From Halomonas sp. TA22 (GTDB taxonomy: Bacteria; Pseudomonadota; Gammaproteobacteria; Pseudomonadales; Halomonadaceae), in the NCBI RefSeq assembly GCF_013009075.1, contig NZ_CP053108.1:1488001-1552000 (forward strand): a DNA stretch of 64,000 nt, written 5' to 3'. A model generated the notes under the pieces. That model was not told the origin of the DNA. It saw only the letters and a program-made list of their open reading frames with translations, and ran no database searches. Of the stretch, positions 22,260 to 31,429 are shown one piece after another. Within the stretch, counting starts at the first letter, position 1; each line of letters opens with the position of its first letter. A program made the position numbers and the translations under genes.

Positions 22260-22847
22260 CTACTCGTCGACCGCGTCCGGCGCTAAGCGCAAGAAGGTGT
22301 TGCGGTAGTGGGCGAGCTCCGCCAAGGATTCGCGGATATCGTCCAGCGCCTGGTGAGTGTTGCGCTTCTCGAAACCAGTCAGGGCCGCGGGATTCCAGCG
22401 CTTGGCCAGCTCCTTTAGCGTCGAGACGTCGAGATTGCGATAGTGGAAGAAATCGAGCAGTTGTGGCATCTCGCGCTCCATGAAGCGTCGGTCCTGGTGC
22501 ACGCTGTTGCCGCACATGGGCGAGGTACCGGGCATCACGTAGGCCGAGAGGAATTCGAGCGTTTGACGCTGCGCCTCGAACGTATCGATACGGCTATTCT
22601 TGACCCGCTCGATCAGCCCCGATTCGCCATGGGTCTTCTGATTCCATGCATCCATTCCTTCGAGCTGACTGGCATTCTGGTGAATCGCCAAGACCGGCCC
22701 TTCAGCGATCAGGTTGAGGTCACTGTCGGTGATCAGCGTCGCCACTTCGATGATCTTCTCCCGCTCCGGATCCAGGCCGGTCATCTCCAGATCGATCCAG
22801 ACCAGCAAGTCATCACGCACCGCCTGGGACTGTGGGATTTGAGTCAT
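22260..22847 (-). CDS. orn: Oligoribonuclease
   Basis: This 195-residue DEDDh 3'-5' exonuclease degrades RNA dinucleotides, including pGpG, the product of c-di-GMP hydrolysis. Motifs are intact: [10 protein letters not shown] (ExoI), [11 protein letters not shown] (ExoII) and [11 protein letters not shown] (ExoIII). The ATG at 22847 has an AGGAGG site just upstream and is preferred over an ATG eight codons earlier. Because pGpG removal is needed to finish c-di-GMP breakdown, it is a functional partner of the EAL and HD-GYP proteins elsewhere in the window. Confidence 0.97.
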   Translation of the reverse strand: MTQIPQSQAVRDDLLVWIDLEMTGLDPEREKIIEVATLITDSDLNLIAEGPVLAIHQNASQLEGMDAWNQKTHGESGLIERVKNSRIDTFEAQRQTLEFLSAYVMPGTSPMCGNSVHQDRRFMEREMPQLLDFFHYRNLDVSTLKELAKRWNPAALTGFEKRNTHQALDDIRESLAELAHYRNTFLRLAPDAVDE

Positions 22848-23295
22848 TCTATCCTCCTTGGTTAGCGGCATTATTCACGGCACGACGGAATCTGTAAATT
22901 GGCAACGGCTGAGACTGCGCTTCTTTGAGCAAGGCTTGGCAAGGAGGCGAGGCCATAATGATCCGACTAGAAAAACAATGATGAATCGACTAAAAAACAC
23001 AACCACGACACCATAATAAAAGCGAAGCTCGTCATCATAATTTACTAAATTCAAAAAACACCAGCCAAGGAGTGCGTCATATACACATGCCCAGCTTGAA
23101 CAAGGCGCCCTTACAACTTATAAATTCAGATTGATTCAGCATTAAAACTGCCTCCCCGTTGATAATGGTTCAACTGTCACAATTACCATGGAGCATATCG
23201 TCAACATTCACGTTTCTTCTCCGTAGATGAGCTGCAAAAGGCATTGTGCCGAAGCCGTTACGCCTAGAATACGGACCCGCTTTATTTAAAAGCCA
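22848..23295. other. AT-rich non-coding gap between orn and the glycosyltransferase
   Basis: These 448 bases carry no convincing gene. They are visibly richer in A and T than their surroundings (runs such as AAAAAAC and TTTATTTAAAA). They must hold the orn promoter on one side and the glycosyltransferase promoter on the other. An imperfect 23-base tandem repeat is listed separately. Only very short frames without good ribosome sites were found. Confidence 0.7.
22958..23003. repeat. Imperfect 23-bp tandem repeat in the AT-rich gap
   Basis: Two adjacent 23-base units, each starting ATGA and sharing CGACTA followed by an A-run, match at about 15 of 23 positions. It may be a regulator site or chance in AT-rich DNA. 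Confidence 0.35.
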
Positions 23296-24399
23296 ATGGA
23301 AGAGCTGACAATGCAAGAGAGCCTGGTTGACGCTCCTAGAGTAAGTGTCTTGATGACGGCCTATAATGCCTCACGCTTTATCGCCGAGGCGCTTGACGAC
23401 CTGCTCGCACAAACGTTCACGGATTTCGAACTGTTGATCGTCGATGATGGGAGCACGGATGACACGCTGTCGATCTTGCATACTTACGCATCACGCGACC
23501 CGCGAGTCATCGTTATCGCAAGCGAGAAGAACATAGGGCGCCCCGCCGCCTCCAACCTGGGCCTCGAGCAGTGCCGCGCACCGCTCATTGCACGTGCCGA
23601 TGCCGATGACCGCTATCCAGCGGATCGACTGGAACGCCAAGTGCGTTTTTTCGACGAGCATCCGGAGATCGGTATTCTCTCGGGAGCTGCCGATCAGATC
23701 GACGAGGAGGGAAAGTTCTGGAACCGCCTCCACTTCCCTGGTAAGGATGGCCAGATACGCATGCGCGAACTTTTCATCACCTCCTTCACGCATCCTGGCT
23801 CCATGTTTAGAACCGAGCTGATACGCGCCGTCGGTGGCTATGATGTGACCTATTACACCAGTGCGGATGCAGATTTGTGGGCACGCATGAGGCCTCTTAC
23901 CCGCTCGGCAAATTTGGACGTTCCCCTCGTCTACTATCGCAAGCATAGCGCCGCTTCCATGTTCAAGCGCGATGCCAAGCAACTGGCGCGCTCGCTCGGA
24001 ATACGCAAGCGGCTGCTGAGCGACTACCTGCAGCGCGAGGTGTCGCTTGAAGAGGCCGGCGCCATGCAGATGACTTTCCGTGAGCGACCAGTACCGCCGG
24101 CGACTCAGGAGCAACTCGAGGCGGGCATGCGAGGCCTGCGAGAAGTCCTGCGTCAGGCCGAGACGCGTGAGAGTGCAGACACGGTTCGCTACTTCAAGGA
24201 TGAGGTGGGTAAGGCCCTGATGCAGCATGCCAGCTTCAACAATGACATCTCTTATTCATTGCGCTGGAAACTGTTGAAAGAGGCGTATCGATGGGCGCCT
24301 GCCGTGGCCTCCTCCTGGGTAACCGCCAAGCTCAAGAGAATACCTGCCAAGATAGCGCTTCGTGCAAAACGTGGAAGGAGCCATACCGCAACTCGATGA
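23296..24399 (+). CDS. Family 2 glycosyltransferase
   Basis: This 367-residue protein has a GT-A fold at its N-terminus: VSVLMTAYNASRFI opens the nucleotide-binding domain, VDDGSTDD follows, and ADADDRYPADRLERQ carries the DxD-type metal site. The C-terminal third is helical and basic (KLKRIPAKIALRAKRGR) with no clear membrane segment. Such enzymes transfer sugars onto exopolysaccharide, lipopolysaccharide or protein; acceptor and donor cannot be read from the sequence. It has no biosynthetic neighbours and lies between orn and rsgA, genes usually adjacent, behind an AT-rich stretch. That suggests later insertion. The start could also be the ATG five codons downstream. Confidence 0.85.
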   Translation: MEELTMQESLVDAPRVSVLMTAYNASRFIAEALDDLLAQTFTDFELLIVDDGSTDDTLSILHTYASRDPRVIVIASEKNIGRPAASNLGLEQCRAPLIARADADDRYPADRLERQVRFFDEHPEIGILSGAADQIDEEGKFWNRLHFPGKDGQIRMRELFITSFTHPGSMFRTELIRAVGGYDVTYYTSADADLWARMRPLTRSANLDVPLVYYRKHSAASMFKRDAKQLARSLGIRKRLLSDYLQREVSLEEAGAMQMTFRERPVPPATQEQLEAGMRGLREVLRQAETRESADTVRYFKDEVGKALMQHASFNNDISYSLRWKLLKEAYRWAPAVASSWVTAKLKRIPAKIALRAKRGRSHTATR

Positions 24400-24528
24400 G
24401 CACGGCTGATGCGATAAACGCTGCCGCCACTCAACGTGGGCATGCTCACTGCGCGCAAACCGAACGCTTCGCGACAGCGGCAGCGGCGCTGCGTACAATA
24501 GGCGCATCGTACATAGCCTTGGGCACGC

Positions 24529-25548
24529 ATGAGCAAACGTAAGCTATCGCGACAGCAACGCTGGCGCGTCGAAAAGATCCAGGCCGAGCGGACACAACGC
24601 GCCGAACGGCGTGACTCGCAGGATAGCGACAAGCTGGAGGCGGGCGAATACGGCCCGGAACAACCAGGCCGGGTGATCGCCCACTTCGGCCGTACACTCG
24701 ACGTCAGGCCGCCCGGCGCCTCCGCCAGCCATCGCTGCCATCTTCGCGCCAATCTCGAGAGCCTGGTGACCGGGGATCGGGTGATCTGGCGTCAGGCTAA
24801 CGATGACAGTGGCGTGGTGGTCGCCCGCGTCGAGCGCGACAATGTCCTCGAGCGCCCCGATGCCCGCGGCCTGCTCAAGCCCGTGGCCGCCAACATTGGT
24901 CAGATCTTGATCGTCTTTGCCGCCGAGCCCGAACCACACCCCAACCTGATTGACCGCTATCTGGTCGCTGCCGAGGCGACCGGCATTGCTCCTGCACTGA
25001 TACTCAACAAGATCGACCTACTGCCCGAGCGGGGTGGCGAACTGCGGCAACTGCTCGAGCGCTACGAAGCGCTGGGCTATCCCGTGATCAACGCCTCCAC
25101 CAAGCGTGACGATGGCCTTGATGCGCTGCACGCTCACTTGACCGGTCGAACCTCGGTCTTCGTCGGGCAGAGCGGCGTGGGCAAGTCGTCGCTGATCGAC
25201 CGCCTGCTGCCCGACGACACCCTGCGCATCGGGGCACTCTCCGAGGACTCGCGCAAGGGCACCCATACCACCACCACTGCCCGGCTCTATGCCCTGCCCG
25301 CAGGGGGCGAGCTGATCGATTCGCCCGGCATTCGCGAATTCGGCCTTATCCACCTCGACGAACAGCAGGTGACCGAGAACTTCATCGAATTTCGCGACCA
25401 TCTCGGTCGCTGCCGCTTCCGCGACTGCCGTCACCGCCAGGAGCCTGGCTGCGCCCTGCTTGCCGCCGTGAAGCGCGGCGACATCCACCCCGCGCGCTTC
25501 GACAGCTATCGGCGCATCGTCGACAGCCTCGAAAGCGACGGGCGCTAG
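24529..25548 (+). CDS. rsgA: Small-subunit biogenesis GTPase RsgA
   Basis: This 339-residue late 30S assembly factor checks the decoding centre and leaves on GTP hydrolysis. An OB-fold domain (about 45-110) is followed by a circularly permuted G domain, with NKIDLL (G4) preceding GQSGVGKSSL (G1) and DSPGIREFG (G3). It ends in a zinc domain (CRFRDCRHRQEPGC). The basic N-terminus (MSKRKLSRQQRWRV) is typical. It begins 129 bases after the glycosyltransferase and leads into the rhodanese and psd genes. Confidence 0.97.
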   Translation: MSKRKLSRQQRWRVEKIQAERTQRAERRDSQDSDKLEAGEYGPEQPGRVIAHFGRTLDVRPPGASASHRCHLRANLESLVTGDRVIWRQANDDSGVVVARVERDNVLERPDARGLLKPVAANIGQILIVFAAEPEPHPNLIDRYLVAAEATGIAPALILNKIDLLPERGGELRQLLERYEALGYPVINASTKRDDGLDALHAHLTGRTSVFVGQSGVGKSSLIDRLLPDDTLRIGALSEDSRKGTHTTTTARLYALPAGGELIDSPGIREFGLIHLDEQQVTENFIEFRDHLGRCRFRDCRHRQEPGCALLAAVKRGDIHPARFDSYRRIVDSLESDGR

Positions 25549-25619
25549 CTCGCAGGCATCGCCAAGGCTGTGTCATCATTGCATGACCTGTACGCCTCGC
25601 TGACCGCAAGGAGTCCCCA

Positions 25620-26462
25620 ATGAGTGTCGAAGCCAGTTCCGAAGCCAACCTGTTGCCTCTAATCATCGAGCCCGAGCAACTCCACGCGCACCTCGACGAT
25701 CCCACGCTGCTGGTGATCGATGTGCCGCTCAAGCCGGAGAGCTACAACGAAGGGCACGTGCCCGGTGCGGTTTTCCTCGATCATCAGCGTTTGATGCGGG
25801 GCAGTGGAGACGTGCCCAACGAGGTGCCCGATGTCGACGCGCTCTCCGCACTGTTCTCATCGCTGGGGCTCACTCGCGATCGCCATGTCGTTGCCTATGA
25901 CGACGAAGGAGGCGGTTGGGCCGGGCGCCTGCTGTGGACACTCGAGCTGATCGGCCATGAGCGCTTCTCCTATCTCAATGGCGGCATCCATGCCTGGCGC
26001 GATGCGGGCCTTGAAACCTCCCGAGAGACGCATGAGCCCAAGCCCAGCACCTATCGGGCCGAGATTCTCAAGCCTCAGGTTAGCATCGGGCACGAGGAGA
26101 TCATGGCACGCCTCGACGAGAGAGGCTTCGCCATCTGGGATGCCCGTTCCCCCGGTGAATACGCCGGCGAAAAGGGGCAGAACAAGCACCTGGGGCATAT
26201 TCCCAGCGCGGTCAACATGGAGTGGACCGAGGCCATGGACCGCGAGCGCTCACTGCGCATCCGCGATTATGCCGAGCTGATCACCGAGCTCCAGGCGATG
26301 GGACTGACACCTGACATGGAAGTCGTCACCCACTGCCAAAGCCATCACCGCAGCGGCTTTACCTGGCTGGTGGCCAAGGCGCTGGGCTTCGAGAAGATTC
26401 GCGCCTACCCCGGCTCTTGGAAGGAGTGGGGCAACCGCGACGATACACCGATTGAACGTTAA
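25620..26462 (+). CDS. rhdA: Tandem-domain rhodanese (thiosulfate sulfurtransferase)
   Basis: This 280-residue protein has two rhodanese domains. The C-terminal one holds the active-site loop HCQSHHRSGF, whose CQxHHR form is like Azotobacter RhdA rather than the CGSGVTA loop of mercaptopyruvate sulfurtransferases. The inactive N-terminal domain runs to about residue 130. It moves sulfane sulfur from thiosulfate to acceptors such as cyanide or thiol proteins. A Shine-Dalgarno (AAGGAG) precedes the ATG. The gap to psd is 30 bases, and rhdA next to psd is also the order in Pseudomonas. Confidence 0.9.
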   Translation: MSVEASSEANLLPLIIEPEQLHAHLDDPTLLVIDVPLKPESYNEGHVPGAVFLDHQRLMRGSGDVPNEVPDVDALSALFSSLGLTRDRHVVAYDDEGGGWAGRLLWTLELIGHERFSYLNGGIHAWRDAGLETSRETHEPKPSTYRAEILKPQVSIGHEEIMARLDERGFAIWDARSPGEYAGEKGQNKHLGHIPSAVNMEWTEAMDRERSLRIRDYAELITELQAMGLTPDMEVVTHCQSHHRSGFTWLVAKALGFEKIRAYPGSWKEWGNRDDTPIER

Positions 26463-26492
26463 CCTAGAACACATGCCGATGGATCAACCAAC

Positions 26493-27344
26493 GTGACCCG
26501 CGACAAGCTCTTCGCCTCGATTCAGTACCCCCTGCCCCACCACCTGATCTCACGCCTGGTGGGCAAGGTGGCCGAGTGCCGTATTCCCTGGGTGAAGAAT
26601 CTCTTCATCCAGACGTTCATACGCCGTTTCGACGTCGACATGAGCCAGGCCGTGGAGCCCGATCCCACCGCCTATCCTAACTTCAATGCCTTCTTCACCC
26701 GGGCACTGGTGGAGGGTGCACGCTCCATCGGCAGTGGCGTGGTCAACTCCACCGATGGCCAGCTTTCGCAGTATGGGCGTATCCATCACGACACCCTGGT
26801 ACAGGCCAAGGGCCAGCTCTACTCGCTGACCAACCTGCTCGGCGGCGACCCCAAGCGGGCCGATCCCTTCCGCCAGGGCAGTTTCGCCACCGTCTACCTC
26901 TCGCCTCGGGATTATCACCGCGTGCACATGCCGCTGACCGGTACGCTGCGGGAGATGGTCTACGTGCCGGGGCGAATCTTCTCGGTCAATCAGGCGACCG
27001 CCAAGCATGTGCCGGGCCTGTTCAACCGCAACGAACGCCTGGTATGCATCTTCGATACCGAATTCGGCCCCATGGCAATGGTGCTGGTGGGAGCAATGAT
27101 CGTCGCCGGCATCGAGACCGTGTGGGGCGGGCAGGTCACGCCGCTATCGCGCAATGTACAGCGCATCCGCTTCGATGCCCCCATCGTCCTCGAGAAGGGC
27201 GCCGAAATGGGACTGTTCCGCCTCGGCTCCACGGTGGTCACCTGCTTCAGCCGCGAGGTCGACTTCGACGATCTGCCACTCGACAGCATGGTCTCGATGG
27301 GGCGACGCCTCGGTCAGATTTCCCCGATCCAGGTCGAGGCATGA
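26493..27344 (+). CDS. psd: Phosphatidylserine decarboxylase
   Basis: This 283-residue membrane-associated proenzyme converts phosphatidylserine to phosphatidylethanolamine. The C-terminal LGST motif ([10 protein letters not shown]) is the self-cleavage site where the serine becomes the pyruvoyl cofactor; the [12 protein letters not shown] segment is also diagnostic. The start is GTG at 26493, because no in-frame ATG occurs before the conserved region. It ends exactly where the convergent cytochrome gene ends (TGA abutting CTA), leaving no room for a separate terminator. Confidence 0.97.
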   Translation: MTRDKLFASIQYPLPHHLISRLVGKVAECRIPWVKNLFIQTFIRRFDVDMSQAVEPDPTAYPNFNAFFTRALVEGARSIGSGVVNSTDGQLSQYGRIHHDTLVQAKGQLYSLTNLLGGDPKRADPFRQGSFATVYLSPRDYHRVHMPLTGTLREMVYVPGRIFSVNQATAKHVPGLFNRNERLVCIFDTEFGPMAMVLVGAMIVAGIETVWGGQVTPLSRNVQRIRFDAPIVLEKGAEMGLFRLGSTVVTCFSREVDFDDLPLDSMVSMGRRLGQISPIQVEA

Positions 27345-28649
27345 CTAGCGCTCCCTGCGCAACCGCCGGATATCCTCAGGCCCGAGCCTCTCGGCCGCAG
27401 GATTGCCAAAGCGCTCGACCAGATAATTGGTCAGATCGGCCATCTGCTCGTCATCCAGCTCATCGGCATAGCCCGGCATGGTGACCCGCCCCTGGTTGGT
27501 GTGACGCTCGACCCCGTCGAGCAACACCCGCACCAGGTTGGTCAGGTCCGCCGAGCCCACCACGCTGCTATGGAACAGTGAAGGGTCGCCGCGGCGCGAC
27601 CCTTCGCCGCGGTCACCGTGGCAATGGGCGCAAGTGACCAGATAGCGTCTGGCCGCCTGCCCCTCTGGCGTCTCGACGAACGCGGGATCGTCCATGCGGT
27701 CGATGTCATCGGCGGGTTCGCCCTGACCGAAGCGGCTGGGCTCCGGCGCACTCACCGCCGGTACGCTCCTGAGATAGGTGGCCATGGCGTAGAGATCGGC
27801 CTCGTCGAGATGGCGCAGGCTGTGGCCAACCACTTCGCCCATCGGGCCGGCAGCGTGGGCCTTGCCGGGCGCCGCGCCATCGCGCAGGTAGGCCACTATC
27901 TCGTCGTCGCTCCAGCCGCCGATGCCATGCTCGACATCCGAGGTGATGTTGAAGGCATGCCAGCCACCCACTGTTTCACCGCTCAGGAAGCCGCTCTCAC
28001 CCGCCTTGTAGCCCTTCTCCTGATAGGCCATGCCACGCGGCGTATGGCAGGCTCCGCAATGGCCCAACCCCTCGACGAGATAGGCGCCACGGTTCCATTC
28101 GTCGCTGCGTTCGGGATCGGGCGTGAATCCCGCCTCATCGGGTGCAAAGAGCCAGCTCCAGACCCTCAATGGCCAGCGCATGCTCAACGGCCAGGGAATG
28201 TCGGGCGCGCGGTTATGCTGATGGACCGGCTCGACGCCATGCAGGAAATAGACATACAACGCCTGCATGTCCTCGTCGGTGATCCGCGCATAGGCAGGAT
28301 AGGGCATTGCCGGATACATGGTGTGGCCCTCCGGCGTGACTCCCTCGCGCATCGCCCGGGTGAACTGCGCAAGCGAATAGTCGCCGATGCCGGTCTCGGG
28401 ATCCGGCGTGATGTTGGTCGAGTAGATCGTGCCGACCGGCGTCTTCATGGCCCGCCCACCGGCGGACATTCTCTCCTCGTCGGCGGTATGGCAGGCCACG
28501 CAGTTGCCGGCGCGCGCCAGGTATTCGCCCTTCTCGATCAAGGCGTCTTGACTGAGCTGCTGCGCATGGGTGATCTGGCTGACAAGGGAAAGGCCCAGTG
28601 CCATGCCGAGTGGAGCTATCGAAAGGAGGCGTTCATGTATCGCCATCAT
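27345..28649 (-). CDS. Triheme cytochrome c, dehydrogenase-subunit type
   Basis: This 434-residue periplasmic protein has a signal peptide of about 30 residues and three haem-binding motifs: CVACH (C50-H54), CGACH near residue 198 and CAHCH near 340. The order and spacing, and segments such as MYPAMPYPAYARITDEDM and GGWHAFNIT, resemble the membrane cytochrome subunits of alcohol, gluconate and related dehydrogenases, which pass electrons to ubiquinone or a terminal oxidase. No flavin or PQQ dehydrogenase subunit lies next to it, so its electron donor is unknown. It follows epmA on the same strand with a 29-base gap. Confidence 0.85.
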   Translation of the reverse strand: MMAIHERLLSIAPLGMALGLSLVSQITHAQQLSQDALIEKGEYLARAGNCVACHTADEERMSAGGRAMKTPVGTIYSTNITPDPETGIGDYSLAQFTRAMREGVTPEGHTMYPAMPYPAYARITDEDMQALYVYFLHGVEPVHQHNRAPDIPWPLSMRWPLRVWSWLFAPDEAGFTPDPERSDEWNRGAYLVEGLGHCGACHTPRGMAYQEKGYKAGESGFLSGETVGGWHAFNITSDVEHGIGGWSDDEIVAYLRDGAAPGKAHAAGPMGEVVGHSLRHLDEADLYAMATYLRSVPAVSAPEPSRFGQGEPADDIDRMDDPAFVETPEGQAARRYLVTCAHCHGDRGEGSRRGDPSLFHSSVVGSADLTNLVRVLLDGVERHTNQGRVTMPGYADELDDEQMADLTNYLVERFGNPAAERLGPEDIRRLRRER

Positions 28650-28678
28650 GGTTCCTGCAGCGGTGATCGATTAGCGTT

Positions 28679-29647
28679 TCAGCACACCGGGGTCGCAAAC
28701 GCCATCACCTGCGCCACGCTGTGCTTGCCCAGCGCCAGTTGTATCAAGCGATCAACGCCCAGCGCTATACCGCACCCCTGCGGCATACCCGCGCACAGGG
28801 CCGCCACCAGCTGCCTGTCGGCATCGACAAGCGGCTTGCCGGCGCGCTCGCGTTCGGCATTGTCGGCGGCGAAACGCGCGGCCTGTTCGTCGCCATCGGT
28901 CAGCTCATCGTAGCCGTTGGCCAGCTCAAGTCCGCTCACGTAGACCTCGAAGCGAGAGGCGACCCACTCGCCATCCTCCGGATCACGATGGCGCCGCGCC
29001 AGCGCCGCCTGGCTGGCAGGATAGTCGGTCACCACGTCGATACCCTGCCGGCCGAGGGTCGGCTCGATGGCCAGGCTCATCAGCAGATCGAGGCAGCCGT
29101 CACGGTCGCTCTCGCCCATGTTCAAGCCACCCCGCTCGCCAGCCAGCCGGCGCAACTCGTCAAGCGAGGTGGAGAAGGGATCGACGTGCAACTGCTCGCG
29201 AAACAGCTCGCGATAGCGGTTCAGCCGACGCGGGCCAGCCTGGGGCAGTAAGAGACGAATCAGCGCCTCGGTCTCGTCAATCAGCTCATCGAGGGTAAAG
29301 CCCGGCCGATACCACTCGAGCATGGTGAACTCGATGTTGTGACGGCTTCCCACCTCGCCGTTGCGAAAGCTTCGCGCCAGCTGAAAGATCGGTCCGCTGC
29401 CCGCCGCCAGCAACCGCTTCATGTGGAATTCAGGAGAGGTCTGCAGCCAGAGGCGTTCACGCCCCGCCGGCGTGGTCGCGATCGACGACAGCGAATCGAG
29501 ATGCACGTCGGTGCTGCCGCCACGGCCCAGCACCGGTGTTTCCACTTCGAGCACATCGCGCTCGGTGAAGAAGCCTCGAATCTCGGCCAGCAGGCGGGCA
29601 CGCGCACGCAGCGTCTCGATGGTAGCGGAGGGGTGCCAGTCGCTCAT
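28679..29647 (-). CDS. epmA: EF-P (R)-beta-lysine ligase EpmA
   Basis: This 322-residue class II lysyl-tRNA-synthetase-like enzyme lacks the anticodon domain. It activates (R)-beta-lysine and attaches it to Lys34 of EF-P. Motif 2 (FQLARSFRNGE) and motif 3 (GCGIALGVDRLIQL) are present, as is SPEFHMKRLL. The ATG at 29647 (MSDWHPS) has GAGG upstream and gives a usual length. It lies directly after efp on the same strand, and epmB is divergent from efp, so the modification set is together. Confidence 0.95.
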   Translation of the reverse strand: MSDWHPSATIETLRARARLLAEIRGFFTERDVLEVETPVLGRGGSTDVHLDSLSSIATTPAGRERLWLQTSPEFHMKRLLAAGSGPIFQLARSFRNGEVGSRHNIEFTMLEWYRPGFTLDELIDETEALIRLLLPQAGPRRLNRYRELFREQLHVDPFSTSLDELRRLAGERGGLNMGESDRDGCLDLLMSLAIEPTLGRQGIDVVTDYPASQAALARRHRDPEDGEWVASRFEVYVSGLELANGYDELTDGDEQAARFAADNAERERAGKPLVDADRQLVAALCAGMPQGCGIALGVDRLIQLALGKHSVAQVMAFATPVC

Positions 29648-29667
29648 AGTCACCTCGGCAAACGACA

Positions 29668-29690
29668 ACGCCGAGCACGAGGCTCGGCGT
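29668..29690 (-). terminator. Weak hairpin terminator after efp
   Basis: A nine-bp stem (ACGCCGAGC with GCTCGGCGT, five-base loop) lies 21 bases past the efp stop. On the minus strand a broken T tract (TTGTCGTTTG) follows. It may only partly stop transcription, letting some reach epmA. Confidence 0.5.
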
Positions 29691-29710
29691 AGAGGGAGAT
29701 AGTGGTGCGA

Positions 29711-30277
29711 TTATGCGCGGCTGACGTACTCGCCGGAGCGCGTATCGACCTTCAACACTTCGCCCTGGTTGATGAACAGCGGGACACGTACCACCGCACC
29801 GGACGAGAGCGTGGCCGGCTTGGAGCCGCCCTGGGCGGTATCGCCCTTGAGGCCCGGGTCGGTCTCGACCACTTCAAGCTCGATGAAGTTGGGCGGCGTC
29901 ACGCTGATCGCCTTGTCGTTCCACAGTGTCACGGTATAGGGCACCTGCTCCTTGAGCCACTTCTCGGTGTCGCCCAGCGCCTTTCTCTCCACCGCGTACT
30001 GCTCGAAGGAGCCATCGGTCTTCATGAAGTGCCACATGTCGCCATCGGTGTAGAGATACTCCATGTCGAGGTCCACCACGTCGGCACCCTCCAGCGACTC
30101 GCCGGATTTGAAGGTACGCTCCCAGACCCGGCCGGTGATCAGGTTGCGCAGCCTGACGCGGTTGAAGGCCTGGCCCTTGCCCGGCTTGACGAATTCGTTC
30201 TCCACAATCGAGCAGGGGTCGCCGTCGAGCATGACCTTCAGACCGCCCTTGAATTCGTTGGTAGAATAGTTCGCCAT
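29711..30277 (-). CDS. efp: Elongation factor P
   Basis: This 188-residue translation factor binds between the P and E sites and relieves ribosome stalling on polyproline. Three beta-barrel domains are expected at this length. The modification loop VKPGKGQAF places a lysine at position 34, the residue lysylated by EpmA. This matches the presence of epmA and epmB beside it. It is divergent from epmB, with 96 bases between the starts. Confidence 0.98.
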   Translation of the reverse strand: MANYSTNEFKGGLKVMLDGDPCSIVENEFVKPGKGQAFNRVRLRNLITGRVWERTFKSGESLEGADVVDLDMEYLYTDGDMWHFMKTDGSFEQYAVERKALGDTEKWLKEQVPYTVTLWNDKAISVTPPNFIELEVVETDPGLKGDTAQGGSKPATLSSGAVVRVPLFINQGEVLKVDTRSGEYVSRA

Positions 30278-30373
30278 GATTCCTCACTGTGGTACTGATG
30301 CGGACCGGTCGCCGGATCGCGCAAATGAAAATTCCACGAAGGTCAGCCCTTCGCCTTCCAATGGTATGAGCGC

Positions 30374-31417
30374 ATGATAACCCGAAGCCCCGTCAAAGTG
30401 CAGAGAGCAAGCGACACCTTGCCGATCAGGTTGCCGACGGCCGAGAGCGCCTGGCAGCGCCAGCTGGCGGGAGTCGTACGCGACCCTGCCGAACTCTGCC
30501 GGCGCCTGGCACTCGATCCGGGCTGGCTGAGCGGGGCCATGCAGGGTCACGCGCTGTTTGAGGTACGCGTTCCCGAGGCGTATCTGTCGCGCATCCGCCC
30601 GGGGGATCCTGACGACCCGCTGCTACGTCAGGTACTGCCGCTGGCTTCGGAAAGGCACGCCGCCCCCGGATTTGTCGACGACCCCCTGGCCGAACGCGAC
30701 CATACCCCCCGGCGCGGCCTGATCCACAAGTATCACGGGCGGGTGCTGCTGATCGCTAGCCCCACCTGCGCAATCAACTGCCGCTACTGCTTCCGGCGTC
30801 ACTTCCCCTACGCCGATAACGCCCCGTCACGGGCACAGTGGGAGGCGACACTTGACTACCTGCGTGAAGACGCCAGCATCCGGGAAGTCATTCTCTCCGG
30901 CGGCGACCCGCTGGCCGCCAGTGATCGCCAGCTCGCCTGGCTGGTGGCGCAGCTCGATGCCATCCCCCATCTCTCGCGGCTGCGCATCCACACGCGCCTG
31001 CCGGTGGTGATTCCGGACCGGGTCGACGGTGCTCTGCTCGACTGGCTCAGCGCAACGCGTCTGCAAAAGGTCGTGGTACTGCATATCAACCATGCCAACG
31101 AGATCGACGCAGCCGTGATCGAAGCCTGCACGAGACTCAAGGCGGCAGGGGTGGCGCTGCTCAATCAGAGCGTGCTGCTGCGCGGCGTCAACGATACCGT
31201 CCCGGCGCTCGAAACGCTCTCCGAGCGCCTCTTCGAGGCGGGCATCCTGCCCTACTACCTGCACGTGCTCGATGCGGTACGCGGCGCCGCCCATTTCGAC
31301 GTGCCAGACGACGAGGCCCGCGAACTGGTCGCGGGCCTGCGTCGGGTGCTGCCGGGATTTCTGGTGCCGCGCCTGGTACGCGAAATACCCGGCGCGCCCA
31401 GCAAGACACCCTTATAG
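30374..31417 (+). CDS. epmB: Lysine 2,3-aminomutase EpmB
   Basis: This 347-residue radical-SAM and PLP enzyme converts L-lysine to (R)-beta-lysine for EF-P modification. The radical-SAM cluster motif is CAINCRYC, followed by the GGDPL loop; the LLNQSVLLRGVNDT segment is typical of aminomutases. It is divergent from efp, the common arrangement. It converges on leuA with only 12 bases between the stops; a seven-bp hairpin spans that junction (31424-31442). Confidence 0.96.
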   Translation: MITRSPVKVQRASDTLPIRLPTAESAWQRQLAGVVRDPAELCRRLALDPGWLSGAMQGHALFEVRVPEAYLSRIRPGDPDDPLLRQVLPLASERHAAPGFVDDPLAERDHTPRRGLIHKYHGRVLLIASPTCAINCRYCFRRHFPYADNAPSRAQWEATLDYLREDASIREVILSGGDPLAASDRQLAWLVAQLDAIPHLSRLRIHTRLPVVIPDRVDGALLDWLSATRLQKVVVLHINHANEIDAAVIEACTRLKAAGVALLNQSVLLRGVNDTVPALETLSERLFEAGILPYYLHVLDAVRGAAHFDVPDDEARELVAGLRRVLPGFLVPRLVREIPGAPSKTPL

Positions 31418-31429
31418 ACGCTGCGAGGC

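Noticed and set aside
22978-23016. Thr-rich short frame (MMNRLKNTTTTP) resembling a thr leader
   Set aside because: No ribosome site and no threonine gene downstream; the sequence is AT-rich and short, so chance is likely.
27618-28913. 431-codon frame opposite the cytochrome c gene
   Set aside because: The minus strand has a signal peptide and three CxxCH motifs, so the opposite frame is a shadow.
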